Assembly: GCF_001486505.1 (NCBI RefSeq)
Contig: NZ_LN909064.1
Location: forward strand, 541,812 to 605,811
From: Paenibacillus rubinfantis
Lineage (GTDB): Bacteria; Bacillota; Bacilli; Paenibacillales; Paenibacillaceae
DNA: 64,000 bases
Direction of reading: 5' to 3'
Below the pieces are notes generated by a model that was given only the letters and a program-made list of their open reading frames with translations, ran no database searches and was not told the origin of the DNA. Made by a program: the position numbers and the translations under genes. Positions 50,649 to 60,289 of the stretch are shown here, piece after piece; positions within the stretch are counted from its first letter, which is position 1; the number at the start of each line of letters is the position of its first letter.

Positions 50649-51791
50649 ATGCCAACGCCTACATTACCCAGCCGCGCGTCGGTGAAGAGGAGAACGGGTG
50701 CTAAGAAACGCGCGTCCGTCAAGAAACGGCGGAAGCGTGGATTTTTCTATATGTTTTCCCGGTTTGTTATCGCGATGATGCTGATCGGAACGGCTGGCTT
50801 GATCTGGCTGTTCTTCACCCCGTCCGGTAACAATATGCGATATTTGATGGCCGACACGTTGATTACGACGCAGCATCGCCACTGGGCGAAATATATCATC
50901 GGGCAGGCCGAACTGGATAAGCGGGTGGCTGCTTACCAGGCTCGATTCGAACAGATGGGAACGGAGAAGGACACCCATACGATCGACTTATCGAACCCAG
51001 ACAAGGAAGATACGCCAGTAAAGAAGCCGCTTGTTGAAGTCGAGGAAGTTTCGGGGAGCGGCTATCATGGGTACGTGATGACCGTTAACGATCCAACCAA
51101 AATCCGTTTAGGTGTGCCGGCGAAACGAGGCAAGGGAGAGAAGGTCTCCAGTATGGTGAAGCGAACCGGAGCCCTCGCTGGAGTAAACGGCGGCGGATTT
51201 GCCGACCCGAACTGGAAAGGCAACGGCTTTAAGCCTATCGGGGTGGTGATTTCGCAAGGGAAGCTGTATTACAATGGCATCAGCTCAGGCGCGGCGACGC
51301 AGATCGTGGGTCTGGACAAGCAAGGGAAAATGATCGCGGGCAAATACACGCTCGAGGAACTGGATAAGCTGGGCATTCAGGAGGCCGTGACGTTCCAGCC
51401 GAGAATTATCGTCAACGGCAAAGGACAGATCCGCAGTCAAAAAGAAGGCTGGGGAATCGCGCCGCGAACGGCGATGGGCCAACGCGAGGACGGCGCCATC
51501 CTGTTCGTCGTCATCGACGGGCGCCAGCCGGGCTATAGCATCGGCGCCAGCCTGTACGATGTCCAGCAAGTCATGTTGGATCACGGAGCGGTGATCGCCG
51601 CCAATTTAGACGGCGGCTCGTCTACCGTCTTGGTGAAGGAAGGCGGGGATATCGTCAACAAGCCTTCTTCCGAATACGGAGAACGCTATCTGCCAACCGC
51701 CTTTCTTGTCTTTGATGACCCATCCAAGGTAACCATCCCGAACATTTGGGAAGGTCTCCGCCCGCAGGATATCGATCCGGGGAAAAAGTGA
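50649..51791 (+). CDS. Phosphodiester glycosidase (NAGPA-domain) family membrane protein
   Basis: A 380-residue protein with a very basic N-terminus (RASVKRRTGAKKRASVKKRR), one membrane helix (about 37-58) and an outside NAGPA/phosphodiester-glycosidase domain. The domain is shown by GVNGGGFADPNWKGNG (about 178-193), GIAPRTAMGQREDGAIL (about 274-290) and NLDGGSSTVLV (about 319-329). Relatives act on phosphate-linked sugars of cell-surface polymers or exopolysaccharide. The actual substrate is unknown. The start follows AGGGGAGAG. Confidence 0.87.
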   Translation: MPTPTLPSRASVKRRTGAKKRASVKKRRKRGFFYMFSRFVIAMMLIGTAGLIWLFFTPSGNNMRYLMADTLITTQHRHWAKYIIGQAELDKRVAAYQARFEQMGTEKDTHTIDLSNPDKEDTPVKKPLVEVEEVSGSGYHGYVMTVNDPTKIRLGVPAKRGKGEKVSSMVKRTGALAGVNGGGFADPNWKGNGFKPIGVVISQGKLYYNGISSGAATQIVGLDKQGKMIAGKYTLEELDKLGIQEAVTFQPRIIVNGKGQIRSQKEGWGIAPRTAMGQREDGAILFVVIDGRQPGYSIGASLYDVQQVMLDHGAVIAANLDGGSSTVLVKEGGDIVNKPSSEYGERYLPTAFLVFDDPSKVTIPNIWEGLRPQDIDPGKK

Positions 51792-51825
51792 TTCCGCTCA
51801 TACGAAGGAACTAAATATTTTTAAC

Positions 51826-51884
51826 AATGAGGACTTTTTGACTAGATTTATTTTAAAATCAGGGAAAAAAGTCTTCATTTTTTT
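51826..51884 (+). terminator. Terminator after the glycosidase gene
   Basis: AATGAGGACTTTTT pairs with AAAAAGTCTTCATT across an AT-rich loop; seven T residues follow. Confidence 0.75.
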
Positions 51885-51931
51885 CTTGGATTTGCCGAAA
51901 TAGATAAAGGATAGATAAATGCATACTCTCA

Positions 51932-52018
51932 TGGAAAAAGGCAAACTTGCCGAAAGGTAAGGACGCAAAGCTATAGGGACTAAAGTTCTAGGAACATGTC
52001 AGCCAGCTACCCGGACGG
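51932..52018 (+). promoter_or_regulatory. Cyclic di-GMP-I (GEMM) riboswitch
   Basis: The aptamer shows the GEMM-I core in order: GGCAAACTTGCC, the GNRA tetraloop CGAAAGG, GGACGCAAAGC, a P1b arm with the ACTAAAG receptor segment, and GTCAGCCAGCTACC at the 3' side. It is followed at 52026 by a terminator hairpin, then a 255-bp leader to cheW. Ligand binding would set expression of the CheW and chemoreceptor genes. Confidence 0.93.
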
Positions 52019-52025
52019 TTAGAAT

Positions 52026-52060
52026 CAGACCCAACCGGCATAGGTGAAGTCTGTTTTTTT
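52026..52060 (+). terminator. Riboswitch expression-platform terminator
   Basis: CAGAC pairs with GTCTG around an inner ACC/GGT stem and is followed by seven T residues, eight bases after the aptamer. Confidence 0.8.
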
Positions 52061-52315
52061 GTCGAATTCATGAAAGAAAATGTATATTTGTCCACGATAT
52101 AACAATATGTTCGCCTCATATGAAATCTTCCCGATCATGCGCACGACTATCAGCCTTCCGACATCATGAAGACCTTAATGATAACTTGCCGCCTTAAAGC
52201 ATGAGAAGGGGAGATTTTGTTTTAACTTGGGGATAGAACAGCGCGGTACAGGGTGCCGCGGCATGAGGTACATAGCGAAAAACAGGGAGAATTAAGAAAA
52301 CAAGGAGATGATGAG
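52061..52315 (+). other. Leader between the c-di-GMP riboswitch and cheW
   Basis: About 250 bp without a gene. There is a GAGAAGGGGAG near 52202 without a useful reading frame behind it and a small GC hairpin near 52243-52262. I see no second terminator or clear promoter. Confidence 0.5.
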
Positions 52316-52807
52316 ATGGCCGATCCATGGAATGGGGAGGAAGAAGGGCTGTTCCACGATTCTCTCCGGGACAAGTACTTAACTTTCCAGGTGGAGCGGG
52401 AGCAATACGGAATCGAGATCCAATACGTCACCGAGATCATCGGGATTCAGCCGATCACTGCAGTGCCTCAAATGCCAGATTACATTCGCGGCATCATCAA
52501 CTTACGGGGAACGGTGATCCCGGTGATGGATGTGCGGGTTCGCTTTGGTTTGCCCCCCCGTGCGTATTCCGATCGTACCTGCATCATTGTTGTCGAGCTT
52601 AAGGAGGTAGCGGTTGGACTGATCGTCGACAGAGTGGCGGAAGTCATGTCCATCCCTGCTGAAGACATCGTGCCGCCTCCGGATATTCGGAACGGGGAGA
52701 GCCGTTTTGTGGCGGGGGTCGGCAAGCCTAGCGGTGCGATGTTGCTCCTGCTGGATTGCCATCGACTGATCAACGAGCACTTGGTCATAGCTGGAGCATC
52801 TAACTGA
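52316..52807 (+). CDS. cheW: CheW-type chemotaxis coupling protein
   Basis: A 163-residue CheW. The two SH3-like subdomains are shown by YLTFQVEREQYGIEIQYVTEI and IRGIINLRGTVIPVMDVR (about residues 62-80). It links chemoreceptors to the CheA kinase at the cell pole. It is placed directly before a chemoreceptor gene (26 bp) and after a c-di-GMP riboswitch; no cheA is nearby. ATG 52316 follows AAGGAGATG. Confidence 0.95.
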   Translation: MADPWNGEEEGLFHDSLRDKYLTFQVEREQYGIEIQYVTEIIGIQPITAVPQMPDYIRGIINLRGTVIPVMDVRVRFGLPPRAYSDRTCIIVVELKEVAVGLIVDRVAEVMSIPAEDIVPPPDIRNGESRFVAGVGKPSGAMLLLLDCHRLINEHLVIAGASN

Positions 52808-52833
52808 ATCTATCAACATGGAGGAATCGTCGT

Positions 52834-54567
52834 ATGAAATGGATTTACAACATGAAAATCAGCAAAAAATTAATTAGTTCTTTCGTTCTGGTCGCTCTTC
52901 TAGCGGGAGTGGTTGGATTCGTAGGGCTTTGGAACATCCATAATATAGATCAGGACTACAGCGAGCTTTTTACGGATTACGGCATTCCGATTGGGGACAT
53001 CGGCGAAGTGGGCATGATGTTTAATGATACGCGGGCAACCATCCGGGATGTGTTGATCAGTACAGATGACCAGGAAATCGATGGATACTTGCAAAAGCTA
53101 GCCGAACTGGACAAGCAGATTTCTGCTGGATTAACCAAGTTTGAGGCGAAAATCCATACCGAAACGACGCGCACCGTATTTGCCGAATTGAAGGAGAATC
53201 TTGCCGCCTATTCCAGCTTAGAGGATCAGGTGGTGCAAATGGTGCGGTCTGGACAACGGGAAGCGGCCACCGAGCAGTTTTACAGGGTGGGAACTCCAAT
53301 TATCAATGAGGTTGCCGCAGATATTGACCACTTGTTCGATGAGAAGCGAACGCATGGGCAGCAATTATCAAGCGACTTAACATCGCAATCCGATCGGACC
53401 ATAAACACCATGCTGGCGATCGTGCTGATCTCGATCATCGTAGCGGTGCTCCTGGGAATTCTCATTTCCCGGATGATCAGCAAGCCGGTTACCCACTTGA
53501 TGACGGCTGCGGAGAGAATCGCTAACGGGGATCTGGATGTGGAGATCGTCAACGCCCATCGGGATGAAATCGGTGTGTTGGCTTCCTCGTTCCGTAAGAT
53601 GACGGATAATCTGAACGAAGTCATGACACATATTCAGGCCGCTTCCGAGCAGGTGGCTTCCGGATCGAAGCAGGTATCGGATGTCAGCGTCGCCTTAGCT
53701 CAAGGAGCTACCGAACAAGCCAGCTCGATCGAGCAACTGTCCGCCTCTATCGAGGAAATCGCATCCCAAACGAAGTTGAACGCCGATAATGCAGCGCTGG
53801 CCAACCAGTTGGCCGAGCAAACGAGATCAAACGCCACGATGGGCAGTGAGCAAATGAGCGAAATGCTGAAAGCCATGGACGGTATCAATACCGCCTCGGA
53901 GAGCATCTCGCGGATCATCAAGGTTATTGACGAAATCGCCTTCCAAACGAACATTCTGGCTTTAAACGCAGCGGTGGAGGCCGCCCGAGCCGGTCAGCAC
54001 GGAAAGGGATTTGCCGTAGTCGCGGAGGAGGTACGGAACCTGGCGGCTCGTTCGGCTAATGCGGCCAAAGAGACCACAGGGATGATCGAAAATTCGGTTC
54101 GTAAGGTGGAGGATGGAACAAAAATCGCCAACGATACGGCTGCAGCGTTGAAGGCGATCGTGTGTGACGTGGAAAAGGTGGCCAATTTGGTAGGCGATAT
54201 CGCCACCGCATCGGGAGAGCAGTCGGCGGGCGTGAGCCAGATCAACCAAGGAATCCTGCAGGTCTCTCAGGTCATTCAGGCGAATTCCGCCACTTCGGAA
54301 GAAGGGGCGGCAGCGAGCGAAGAGTTGTCCAGCCAAGCCGATTTGCTGCGGGAGCAAGTCGAACGGTTTAACCTGCGGAAAGGCCATTTTCCAAAGGCGC
54401 TGAGGGGCAGTGAGGAGATCCATCCGGATGTACTGCGCATGCTGGGGCAAATGTCCGAGAAGAACCGCGAAAGCTATGCGGCGGAATCCCAAGCGGCGGG
54501 AGGGAACTCCGCAGCCCCCCGGGGCGGGAGGATCGTCTTGAGCGACCGGGAGTTCGGAAAGTACTAA
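52834..54567 (+). CDS. Methyl-accepting chemotaxis protein
   Basis: A 577-residue receptor: membrane helix 1 (about 12-32), a four-helix-bundle (4HB_MCP) ligand domain (about 35-185), membrane helix 2 (about 190-212), HAMP (SRMISKPVTHLMTAAERIAN) and a long cytoplasmic coiled coil. The hairpin tip QTNILALNAAVEAARAG (about 370-386) contacts CheA and CheW. The C-terminal ~50 residues are a flexible Gly/Ala tail without a CheR-binding pentapeptide. It is coregulated with cheW by the upstream c-di-GMP riboswitch. Confidence 0.95.
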   Translation: MKWIYNMKISKKLISSFVLVALLAGVVGFVGLWNIHNIDQDYSELFTDYGIPIGDIGEVGMMFNDTRATIRDVLISTDDQEIDGYLQKLAELDKQISAGLTKFEAKIHTETTRTVFAELKENLAAYSSLEDQVVQMVRSGQREAATEQFYRVGTPIINEVAADIDHLFDEKRTHGQQLSSDLTSQSDRTINTMLAIVLISIIVAVLLGILISRMISKPVTHLMTAAERIANGDLDVEIVNAHRDEIGVLASSFRKMTDNLNEVMTHIQAASEQVASGSKQVSDVSVALAQGATEQASSIEQLSASIEEIASQTKLNADNAALANQLAEQTRSNATMGSEQMSEMLKAMDGINTASESISRIIKVIDEIAFQTNILALNAAVEAARAGQHGKGFAVVAEEVRNLAARSANAAKETTGMIENSVRKVEDGTKIANDTAAALKAIVCDVEKVANLVGDIATASGEQSAGVSQINQGILQVSQVIQANSATSEEGAAASEELSSQADLLREQVERFNLRKGHFPKALRGSEEIHPDVLRMLGQMSEKNRESYAAESQAAGGNSAAPRGGRIVLSDREFGKY

Positions 54568-54585
54568 GCACCGGAAGATAAGGAA

Positions 54586-54630
54586 AGGCCGAGCCGGGGA
54601 ATGAAGTGCTCCCTTGCTTGGCCTCTTTTT
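54586..54630 (+). terminator. Terminator after the chemoreceptor gene
   Basis: AGGCCGAGC pairs with GCTTGGCCT and a five-T run follows. Confidence 0.85.
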
Positions 54631-55339
54631 ATTTGATAAAAACCCCTCCGAAGGGAAGCGCTTCGCGCAGAAAACGCCGCACGATACCGTCCTCCGCCTG
54701 CAGGTCGCGCTCCAGCTCCTGGCTTCCGGCGCCGCCGGATTGGATCAGAATCGAACCGTTCCCCGTGATTTTCCATTGATACCGCATATGCTGGCTGGCT
54801 AAGTGGTTGCCGTAAACCGACAGTTCCAGCTTGGCATTCTCGGGATAAGCTAACACCCGGCCGGCTTCGACGTAAAGAGGCTCCTCCGGATGAAGTGGGA
54901 GTTCCAGGACTTGCCCCTGGGTCAGCACGCCGATTTGCCCTTGACCGGTGAACTTCACCTTCACCGCGTCACGTGTGATCATCATGTTCTTCATACTGAG
55001 GATGCGGGTTTCCATTTGGATGCCCTCCGTATAGTAGAAGAGCTGGCGGAAGTCGTACAGCCAATCGCTGTCCTCCACCAGCCTTAACGTCTTGAGTCCG
55101 ATCGAGGGAGGAAACGCGGCCACAAGCTGGCAAGGCCCGCTGTAATCGGAGCGGATCAGTCTGCGCTTGCGGTAGATCCCTTTGACGTCCAGCAGCTTGT
55201 CGCTGCGTAACGCGGCGGGGCCGCGGTATGCGATCACCTGGCTGGGGTGCAGGATATGAAGTCGCTCTCCGGGTAGCAAATCAAATGTAACGGCTTGTCC
55301 ACCCACCGTGGAAGAATCGTGATGCTCGTGCAGGTCCAT
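54629..55339 (-). CDS. AIM24 family protein
   Basis: A 236-residue all-beta protein of the AIM24/TIGR00266-like type, shown by EEPLYVEAGRVLAYPENAKL and the closing GGAGSQELERDL region. The family is widespread, related in fold to the TRAP-like double-stranded beta helix, and has no settled role in bacteria. It is the last gene of a short minus-strand group with the coiled-coil membrane protein 25 bp upstream. Confidence 0.7.
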   Translation of the reverse strand: MDLHEHHDSSTVGGQAVTFDLLPGERLHILHPSQVIAYRGPAALRSDKLLDVKGIYRKRRLIRSDYSGPCQLVAAFPPSIGLKTLRLVEDSDWLYDFRQLFYYTEGIQMETRILSMKNMMITRDAVKVKFTGQGQIGVLTQGQVLELPLHPEEPLYVEAGRVLAYPENAKLELSVYGNHLASQHMRYQWKITGNGSILIQSGGAGSQELERDLQAEDGIVRRFLREALPFGGVFIK

Positions 55340-55364
55340 TTTAATCTACCTCCTGTTCGGGGTC

Positions 55365-55799
55365 TTAACGTCGAAGAGCAAAACGAATCACCCGAAGCAG
55401 GATAAAATATCCGGCAAACAACCCGGCGGCCGTTATGACAAGGATGCGCATCTTGCGCGCGTTGGCGTCCCTGGCTTGCTGGGCTTCGGTTAAGGCGTGA
55501 ACGGTTGCGGATAACTCTCGGTTGCGCTCCATCAGCTGCTCGTTTTGCAGCCGGAACACTTCCAATGCGTCCTGGGTTTCCGTCAGTGCGCCTTGGGCCT
55601 GCTCCAGCTTGTCCACCGTCGCCGCATAGTCGGCTTTTAATGCATTCACTTCGGAAGGGAGCTGCGACAGCTCCTTGACGCCGTCCATAAGATCGTTGAA
55701 ATAACCCGCTTCGGCTTGGTTGGTGCCAGCCAGGAACAATGCTCCAGCGAAGAAAGCCGTTGAAGCCAAAGCGATGATCCGGCTCCGGATCCATCTCAT
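55365..55799 (-). CDS. Exported coiled-coil protein with C-terminal anchor
   Basis: A 144-residue protein. It has a signal-like N-terminus ending in TNQAEAGYF (Ala-x-Ala cleavage type), a coiled coil (about 45-110: LKADYAATVDKLEQAQGAL, NEQLMERNRELSATV) and a C-terminal helix followed by basic residues (VITAAGLFAGYFILLRVIRF). The family is not recognised. The topology suggests a membrane-tethered rod outside the cell. The start at 55799 follows GAGGAGGTGGGG. Confidence 0.75.
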   Translation of the reverse strand: MRWIRSRIIALASTAFFAGALFLAGTNQAEAGYFNDLMDGVKELSQLPSEVNALKADYAATVDKLEQAQGALTETQDALEVFRLQNEQLMERNRELSATVHALTEAQQARDANARKMRILVITAAGLFAGYFILLRVIRFALRR

Positions 55800-55837
55800 G
55801 ATTCCCCACCTCCTCATCACTATTACGTTAGTTTCAT

Positions 55838-56761
55838 TTAAAAAGTTTCCGATGGATCAGGTTGGTTCCAAATGAAGCGTTGACGATATTTTCGCGGGGA
55901 CATGCCTTCGATCTTGCTGAAGCAGGCCGTGAAATAAGCAGCTTGGTTAAAGCCAACTTGCTCGGCGATCCGTTCGATCGTCAGGTCGGTTTGCAGGAGC
56001 AGCAGCTTGGCCTGTTCAATCCGCAGGCGTTGCAAATAAACGGCGGGGGAGCAACCGAACACCTTTTGCATGCAACGAGCGATGTAGACCGGGTGGAAAT
56101 TGATGCTTTCCCCCAGCTTTTGTGCGGAAAAAGGCTCATCATAATGCTCGCGCAGATAGGAGGCCGCCTTCTCGGCGCAAGCCGACTGTGGAGGAAGTCC
56201 AGCCTGGGTTGATGAGGCCGATAACTCTACGATGACGTTTTGAAAAAGAGCCTGCTGACGCAGCCGCACACTGTCCAAATGGATGTCCCGGTTTAAATCG
56301 GTTAGCTCGTTCAGCAAGGTGATGATTTTCTGCGGTTGAGTCAGCTTTGCATATTGGGGCAGGGGGACCGTATAAGAGGTGGCCGTGAACGGGGGCAGGG
56401 AGATCGCACTAAGCATGTCCCTATCCGGCAGACTGCAACCGCAATGCCGATATTCTTCCCCTTCAATGATTCGCCAATCGCCCATCAACTGAAAATGCAG
56501 CCAATGGTGCAGCGTGTCTTCCCGGCAACCTTCCAGCGCATAGTGATAGCAATCCGGACGAAGGATCAGCGCATGACCGGCCGTCACCTCATAATGACGG
56601 TCTTCCTCTCCGATAAATAAACGCCCATGCTCGACGACCAGAAGGTCGAAGGCGCCGATATTTTGCCGGCTGGGATGCTTTCCGCCTACCGGGATCACCG
56701 CCGAGCCGCTGACGATGTAATGGGGCAGAGGGGGCGCGATAAATTCGATGAACGGAGGCAA
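55838..56761 (-). CDS. AraC family transcriptional regulator
   Basis: A 307-residue regulator with an N-terminal cupin sensor (LLVVEHGRLFIGEEDRHYEV, about 40-60) and a C-terminal double helix-turn-helix (about 205-300: FSAQKLGESINFHPVYIARC and IERIAEQVGFNQAAYFTACF). It probably responds to a small molecule such as a sugar. The start is TTG with GAGGAGCTGG upstream. It is divergent from the MATE gene at 56910, a possible target. Confidence 0.93.
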   Translation of the reverse strand: MPPFIEFIAPPLPHYIVSGSAVIPVGGKHPSRQNIGAFDLLVVEHGRLFIGEEDRHYEVTAGHALILRPDCYHYALEGCREDTLHHWLHFQLMGDWRIIEGEEYRHCGCSLPDRDMLSAISLPPFTATSYTVPLPQYAKLTQPQKIITLLNELTDLNRDIHLDSVRLRQQALFQNVIVELSASSTQAGLPPQSACAEKAASYLREHYDEPFSAQKLGESINFHPVYIARCMQKVFGCSPAVYLQRLRIEQAKLLLLQTDLTIERIAEQVGFNQAAYFTACFSKIEGMSPRKYRQRFIWNQPDPSETF

Positions 56762-56909
56762 AGGATACCAGCTCCTCTTAGGTTGGAATATTGAAAGATT
56801 GAGTTGATTCTATGATACACTAAAGTGACCTTAGCATCTATAATGTGTTTCATGCTGACACGACGACAGAGAGTCCGCAGGGCTCCCCGATATCCAGGAG
56901 GTTGTAATA

Positions 56910-58337
56910 ATGAAGAAAATCAAGAGCGGTGGGAAGGATAAATTTTCCCTTTGGCTGCTCGCATGGCCTATATTTATTGAATTGTTTCTGCAAATTCTGC
57001 TAGGCACCGTCGATACGCTGATGGTCAGCCGCATTTCCGATCATGCGGTAGCGGTCGTCGGGTTCTCGAACCAGCTGTTTAATGCGTTAACCACACTGTT
57101 TGCCACCGTAGCCAGCGGGGCAGGGATCGTCATCGCCCAAAAAATCGGGTCGGGCCGTGAAGAGGATGCCCGGACCGTAGCGATTATCGCCTTCAAGGTG
57201 ACGGCCGCCATCGGCATCGTCCTTAGCATTCTGCTGATCGCTGTACCCGGACCTATCGCCACAATGCTGCAGTTGCCGGACGAACTGCTGCCCTTGGCGA
57301 AGGTCTATATCTCCATCGTGGGTGGCGGGATGATTTTGACCGCGATGATCTCCATGCTGGGAACCGCAATCCGTAACACCGGGAATACGAAAGGACCGAT
57401 GTTTACAGCGATCGGGATGAACGTTATTCATATAATTATGAACTATTGCTTTATCTTTGGCGCTCTCGGATTTCCGCAATGGGGCTTGACCGGGGTGGCC
57501 ATCTCAACGGTAGCCAGCCGGTTGATCGCAACGATCGTGCTGCTGTTGATCTTCCTAGGCACGTTCCAGCGGCGAATCGGCATCAAGGACCTTCCGCTGT
57601 TTGATCGCAAGCTGTTTAAGGAAGTGCTCGTGATCGGCTGGCCGCTCGGCGTCAATTCGGCGAGTTGGGTGTTCTCGCAGCTGGCGATCTTCTCGTTCCT
57701 CGCGGTGCTGGGTTCCACTGAGCTGGCCGCCCGGACGTATATGAATACGCTGGAGTCGTTTTGCTTCATGCTGGGGTTCTCGCTGGCGATGGCGGCGCAA
57801 ATCCAGATCGCCCATCTTTACGGGGCGGGTAAAACGAAGGAAGCGTATCGTGCGGTATACCGGGTACTAGCCTTCGGGCTGCCGCTGGTGATCGTCAACG
57901 CGTTTATACTTGTTTTATTTGGTCCGAAGCTGCTCGGACTGTTTACGCAGGATGCTGAGATCCTGGCCCTCTGTGCCGCGCTGCTTTGGCTAAACCTGCT
58001 GCTGCAGCCGGGTAAAATGATCAACATGGCGCTCGGCAACTCGCTGAATGCGGTAGGGGATACGCGGTACACGATGATTATCTCCTTGATCTTTATGTCC
58101 GTCGTGGCTACCGGCTGCTCGTATCTGTTTGGCGTTTCACTTGGCTGGGGCATCATCGCGATTTATGCCAGTATGATCAGCGACGAATATATCCGCGGGG
58201 TCTTTTCATTCTTCCGCTGGAGAGGGCGTAAGTATTTACGCAGGAAAGAGCAAGAGCTGCTTCAAGAACGCGGGTTAGGCCAAGGGCAAGCACAAGGGAA
58301 ACCGGCAATGGACGGAGCTGCAACTCCAGCGCTCTAA
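56910..58337 (+). CDS. MATE family efflux transporter
   Basis: A 475-residue MATE transporter with 12 membrane helices. Family segments are WPIFIELFLQILLGTVDTLM (about 17-36) with the conserved Asp, the ASRLIATIVLLLIF repeat start, and GWPLGVNSASWVF at the second half (about 248-260). MATE pumps expel cationic or organic compounds using Na+ or H+ gradients. The C-terminal tail is Gln/Gly-rich. The ribosome site is AGGAGG. It is divergent from the AraC-type regulator. Confidence 0.94.
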   Translation: MKKIKSGGKDKFSLWLLAWPIFIELFLQILLGTVDTLMVSRISDHAVAVVGFSNQLFNALTTLFATVASGAGIVIAQKIGSGREEDARTVAIIAFKVTAAIGIVLSILLIAVPGPIATMLQLPDELLPLAKVYISIVGGGMILTAMISMLGTAIRNTGNTKGPMFTAIGMNVIHIIMNYCFIFGALGFPQWGLTGVAISTVASRLIATIVLLLIFLGTFQRRIGIKDLPLFDRKLFKEVLVIGWPLGVNSASWVFSQLAIFSFLAVLGSTELAARTYMNTLESFCFMLGFSLAMAAQIQIAHLYGAGKTKEAYRAVYRVLAFGLPLVIVNAFILVLFGPKLLGLFTQDAEILALCAALLWLNLLLQPGKMINMALGNSLNAVGDTRYTMIISLIFMSVVATGCSYLFGVSLGWGIIAIYASMISDEYIRGVFSFFRWRGRKYLRRKEQELLQERGLGQGQAQGKPAMDGAATPAL

Positions 58338-58349
58338 GCGTACAAAAAT

Positions 58350-58395
58350 AGCCGCAGGGCGGTCCCAAAGGGGATTGCCTGCGGCTTTCTTTTTT
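58350..58395 (+). terminator. Terminator between the MATE and LTA synthase genes
   Basis: AGCCGCAGG pairs with CCTGCGGCT, with TTTCTTTTTT after it. Confidence 0.88.
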
Positions 58396-58408
58396 GGCAA
58401 ATGGCGTG

Positions 58409-60289
58409 TTATTCCTTAGTCTCCTTCGCTCGGTCGGGCAGCTGTTGTACGTAGCTGTCGCTGAGGCGGAGCAATTCAAGGGCGCGGTTATATTCGCTCT
58501 CCGTCGTTAACGCTTGCTGCACGCCGTCTTTGGCCAGCGGGTATTTCGTACCGTCATCGTACCATACGCCCGGGATAAACAACGCCTGGTTGTTTAAGAA
58601 TGAGCCGGACGGCAGGTAATAACGCTGCGGCAATAAGTTGTATGACGTCTGGTTCAAAATATCCTCACCAAAGTGGATATGGTTATCCAGCTTCACGCCA
58701 AGCAGGTTGGCTACCGTCGGCAGGATATCCACTTGGCCGCCGACATTTTCCATGACGGAAGGGGTATCCACGCCTGGAGCATGGATGAGCAGCGGGATAT
58801 TAATCATGTCCATATAGCTGTAATCTCGGCCGTAGATCTCTTTCATCAGCTCCAGCCCATGTTTATCCAATGAATACATCGGCAAGCCGAGATGGTCGCC
58901 GTAAATGACGACTACGCTGTTGTCCCAAATGCCTTTTTGCTTCAAATCCTGGATGAATTGGCCTAGCGCATAGTCTGCATAGCTTTGCGAACGCAGATAG
59001 TCGCCGACCATATTGTCTTGGTAACGCTCCGGTAATTGGATCTTATCCTTCTCATGCGGCATCGTAAACGGATGGTGCGCCGTCATGGAGATGACTTGGG
59101 TATAAAACGGCTGTCCGACTTGCTGCATGCGATCCAGCTCTTCGGCGGTCTTCTTGTAGAGCACTTCGTCCGAAGGGCCAAAGAAGACGGTATCTTCGGT
59201 GCCAAACCATTTCTGGTCATAGTAGCGATTAAAGCCAATTGCGGAGTACAGTTCCCCGCGGTTCCAGAAATCCACGACATTGGTATGGAACGTAGCGGTG
59301 TCATACCCTTGATCCCGCATCAGCTTCGGCAAGCTTGGCAGGTCTTTATCCGGGTAGTTTTGCGTAGCTGCCTCATTGTACGGAATGTAGAACGAGGTGT
59401 TGACGACAAACTCGGCATCGGACGTATTGCCTTGTCCGACCATTTGATAGAAATGCTTGAAATAAGTGTTTTCCTTCGCCAGTTTGTTCATGTTTGGCGT
59501 CACTTCTTGACCGTCGATCTTCAGGTCGATCAGGAAGTTCTGGAACGATTCCAACTGGATGATAATCAAGTTCTTACCTTGAGCAGCGCCGAAATATTTC
59601 GGATTAGCCGAAGTGGCGATCCCTTTAAGCTCGTTGATTTTCGCCTGCGAGATCTGGTTCTTATCGACCAATTCCTCTTTCTTGGTGCTGGAGAAAATCG
59701 TGTACGTCTCATAGTTCAGGATGCCCATTTGCTCGGCTTGCTTAATCTCGTTCATGCTGGCCCGGTTCGGCCAAACGTTAAAGATGCACAGCAGCAGCGA
59801 AAAAGCGAAGATCCCCGTGATGACACCGGTGCTGGCTTTTCTTAGATTAAAGAACGCCTTGAGCTTCTCGGCGCGTTTCTTCCGGAACAACCAGAAGCCG
59901 ATAACGACGATGTCCAAAAAGATGAGCAGATAATAAGGGGCCAGCAGAGAGAACACGCTGTTCTTCACGGCGGTCACTTGGTTAACCTGCTGCAGGGCCG
60001 TGTAATTTACGATGACCCCATAATATTTATGGTACATAATAGCCGCAAAGAAAATGGCCGTAACGATCAGGTTTACGGTTAAATAAAGGCCGATCTTACG
60101 TTTGGAGGAAAACCATTCAATCAAGCAGAACAAAACCCAGATAAAGGGGATTTCCTTCAGCAATGGCCCCCATGCGGGAACTTCATCAAAAATGGCCGTC
60201 CAGACAAGATAAATCTTCAAGATCATGATGACGGAGAAAAAAACAAACGGCTTGATGTTGGCGAGCCGAATGCGATTGAATTGTGACAC
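58409..60289 (-). CDS. ltaS: Lipoteichoic acid synthase family protein
   Basis: A 626-residue LtaS-type enzyme: five membrane helices in the first ~210 residues, then an extracellular sulfatase-fold domain. Catalytic features are IQLESFQNFLID (metal Glu), GQGNTSDAEF with the nucleophile Thr (about residue 285), FHTNVVDFWNR, and VVIYGDHLGLPM (metal Asp/His). LtaS polymerises glycerol phosphate from phosphatidylglycerol onto a glycolipid. The GTG at 60289 follows AAGGAAGG. The ATG at 60334, 15 codons upstream, has no ribosome site. Bacillales often have several paralogues, so this may not be the main one. Confidence 0.92.
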   Translation of the reverse strand: MSQFNRIRLANIKPFVFFSVIMILKIYLVWTAIFDEVPAWGPLLKEIPFIWVLFCLIEWFSSKRKIGLYLTVNLIVTAIFFAAIMYHKYYGVIVNYTALQQVNQVTAVKNSVFSLLAPYYLLIFLDIVVIGFWLFRKKRAEKLKAFFNLRKASTGVITGIFAFSLLLCIFNVWPNRASMNEIKQAEQMGILNYETYTIFSSTKKEELVDKNQISQAKINELKGIATSANPKYFGAAQGKNLIIIQLESFQNFLIDLKIDGQEVTPNMNKLAKENTYFKHFYQMVGQGNTSDAEFVVNTSFYIPYNEAATQNYPDKDLPSLPKLMRDQGYDTATFHTNVVDFWNRGELYSAIGFNRYYDQKWFGTEDTVFFGPSDEVLYKKTAEELDRMQQVGQPFYTQVISMTAHHPFTMPHEKDKIQLPERYQDNMVGDYLRSQSYADYALGQFIQDLKQKGIWDNSVVVIYGDHLGLPMYSLDKHGLELMKEIYGRDYSYMDMINIPLLIHAPGVDTPSVMENVGGQVDILPTVANLLGVKLDNHIHFGEDILNQTSYNLLPQRYYLPSGSFLNNQALFIPGVWYDDGTKYPLAKDGVQQALTTESEYNRALELLRLSDSYVQQLPDRAKETKE

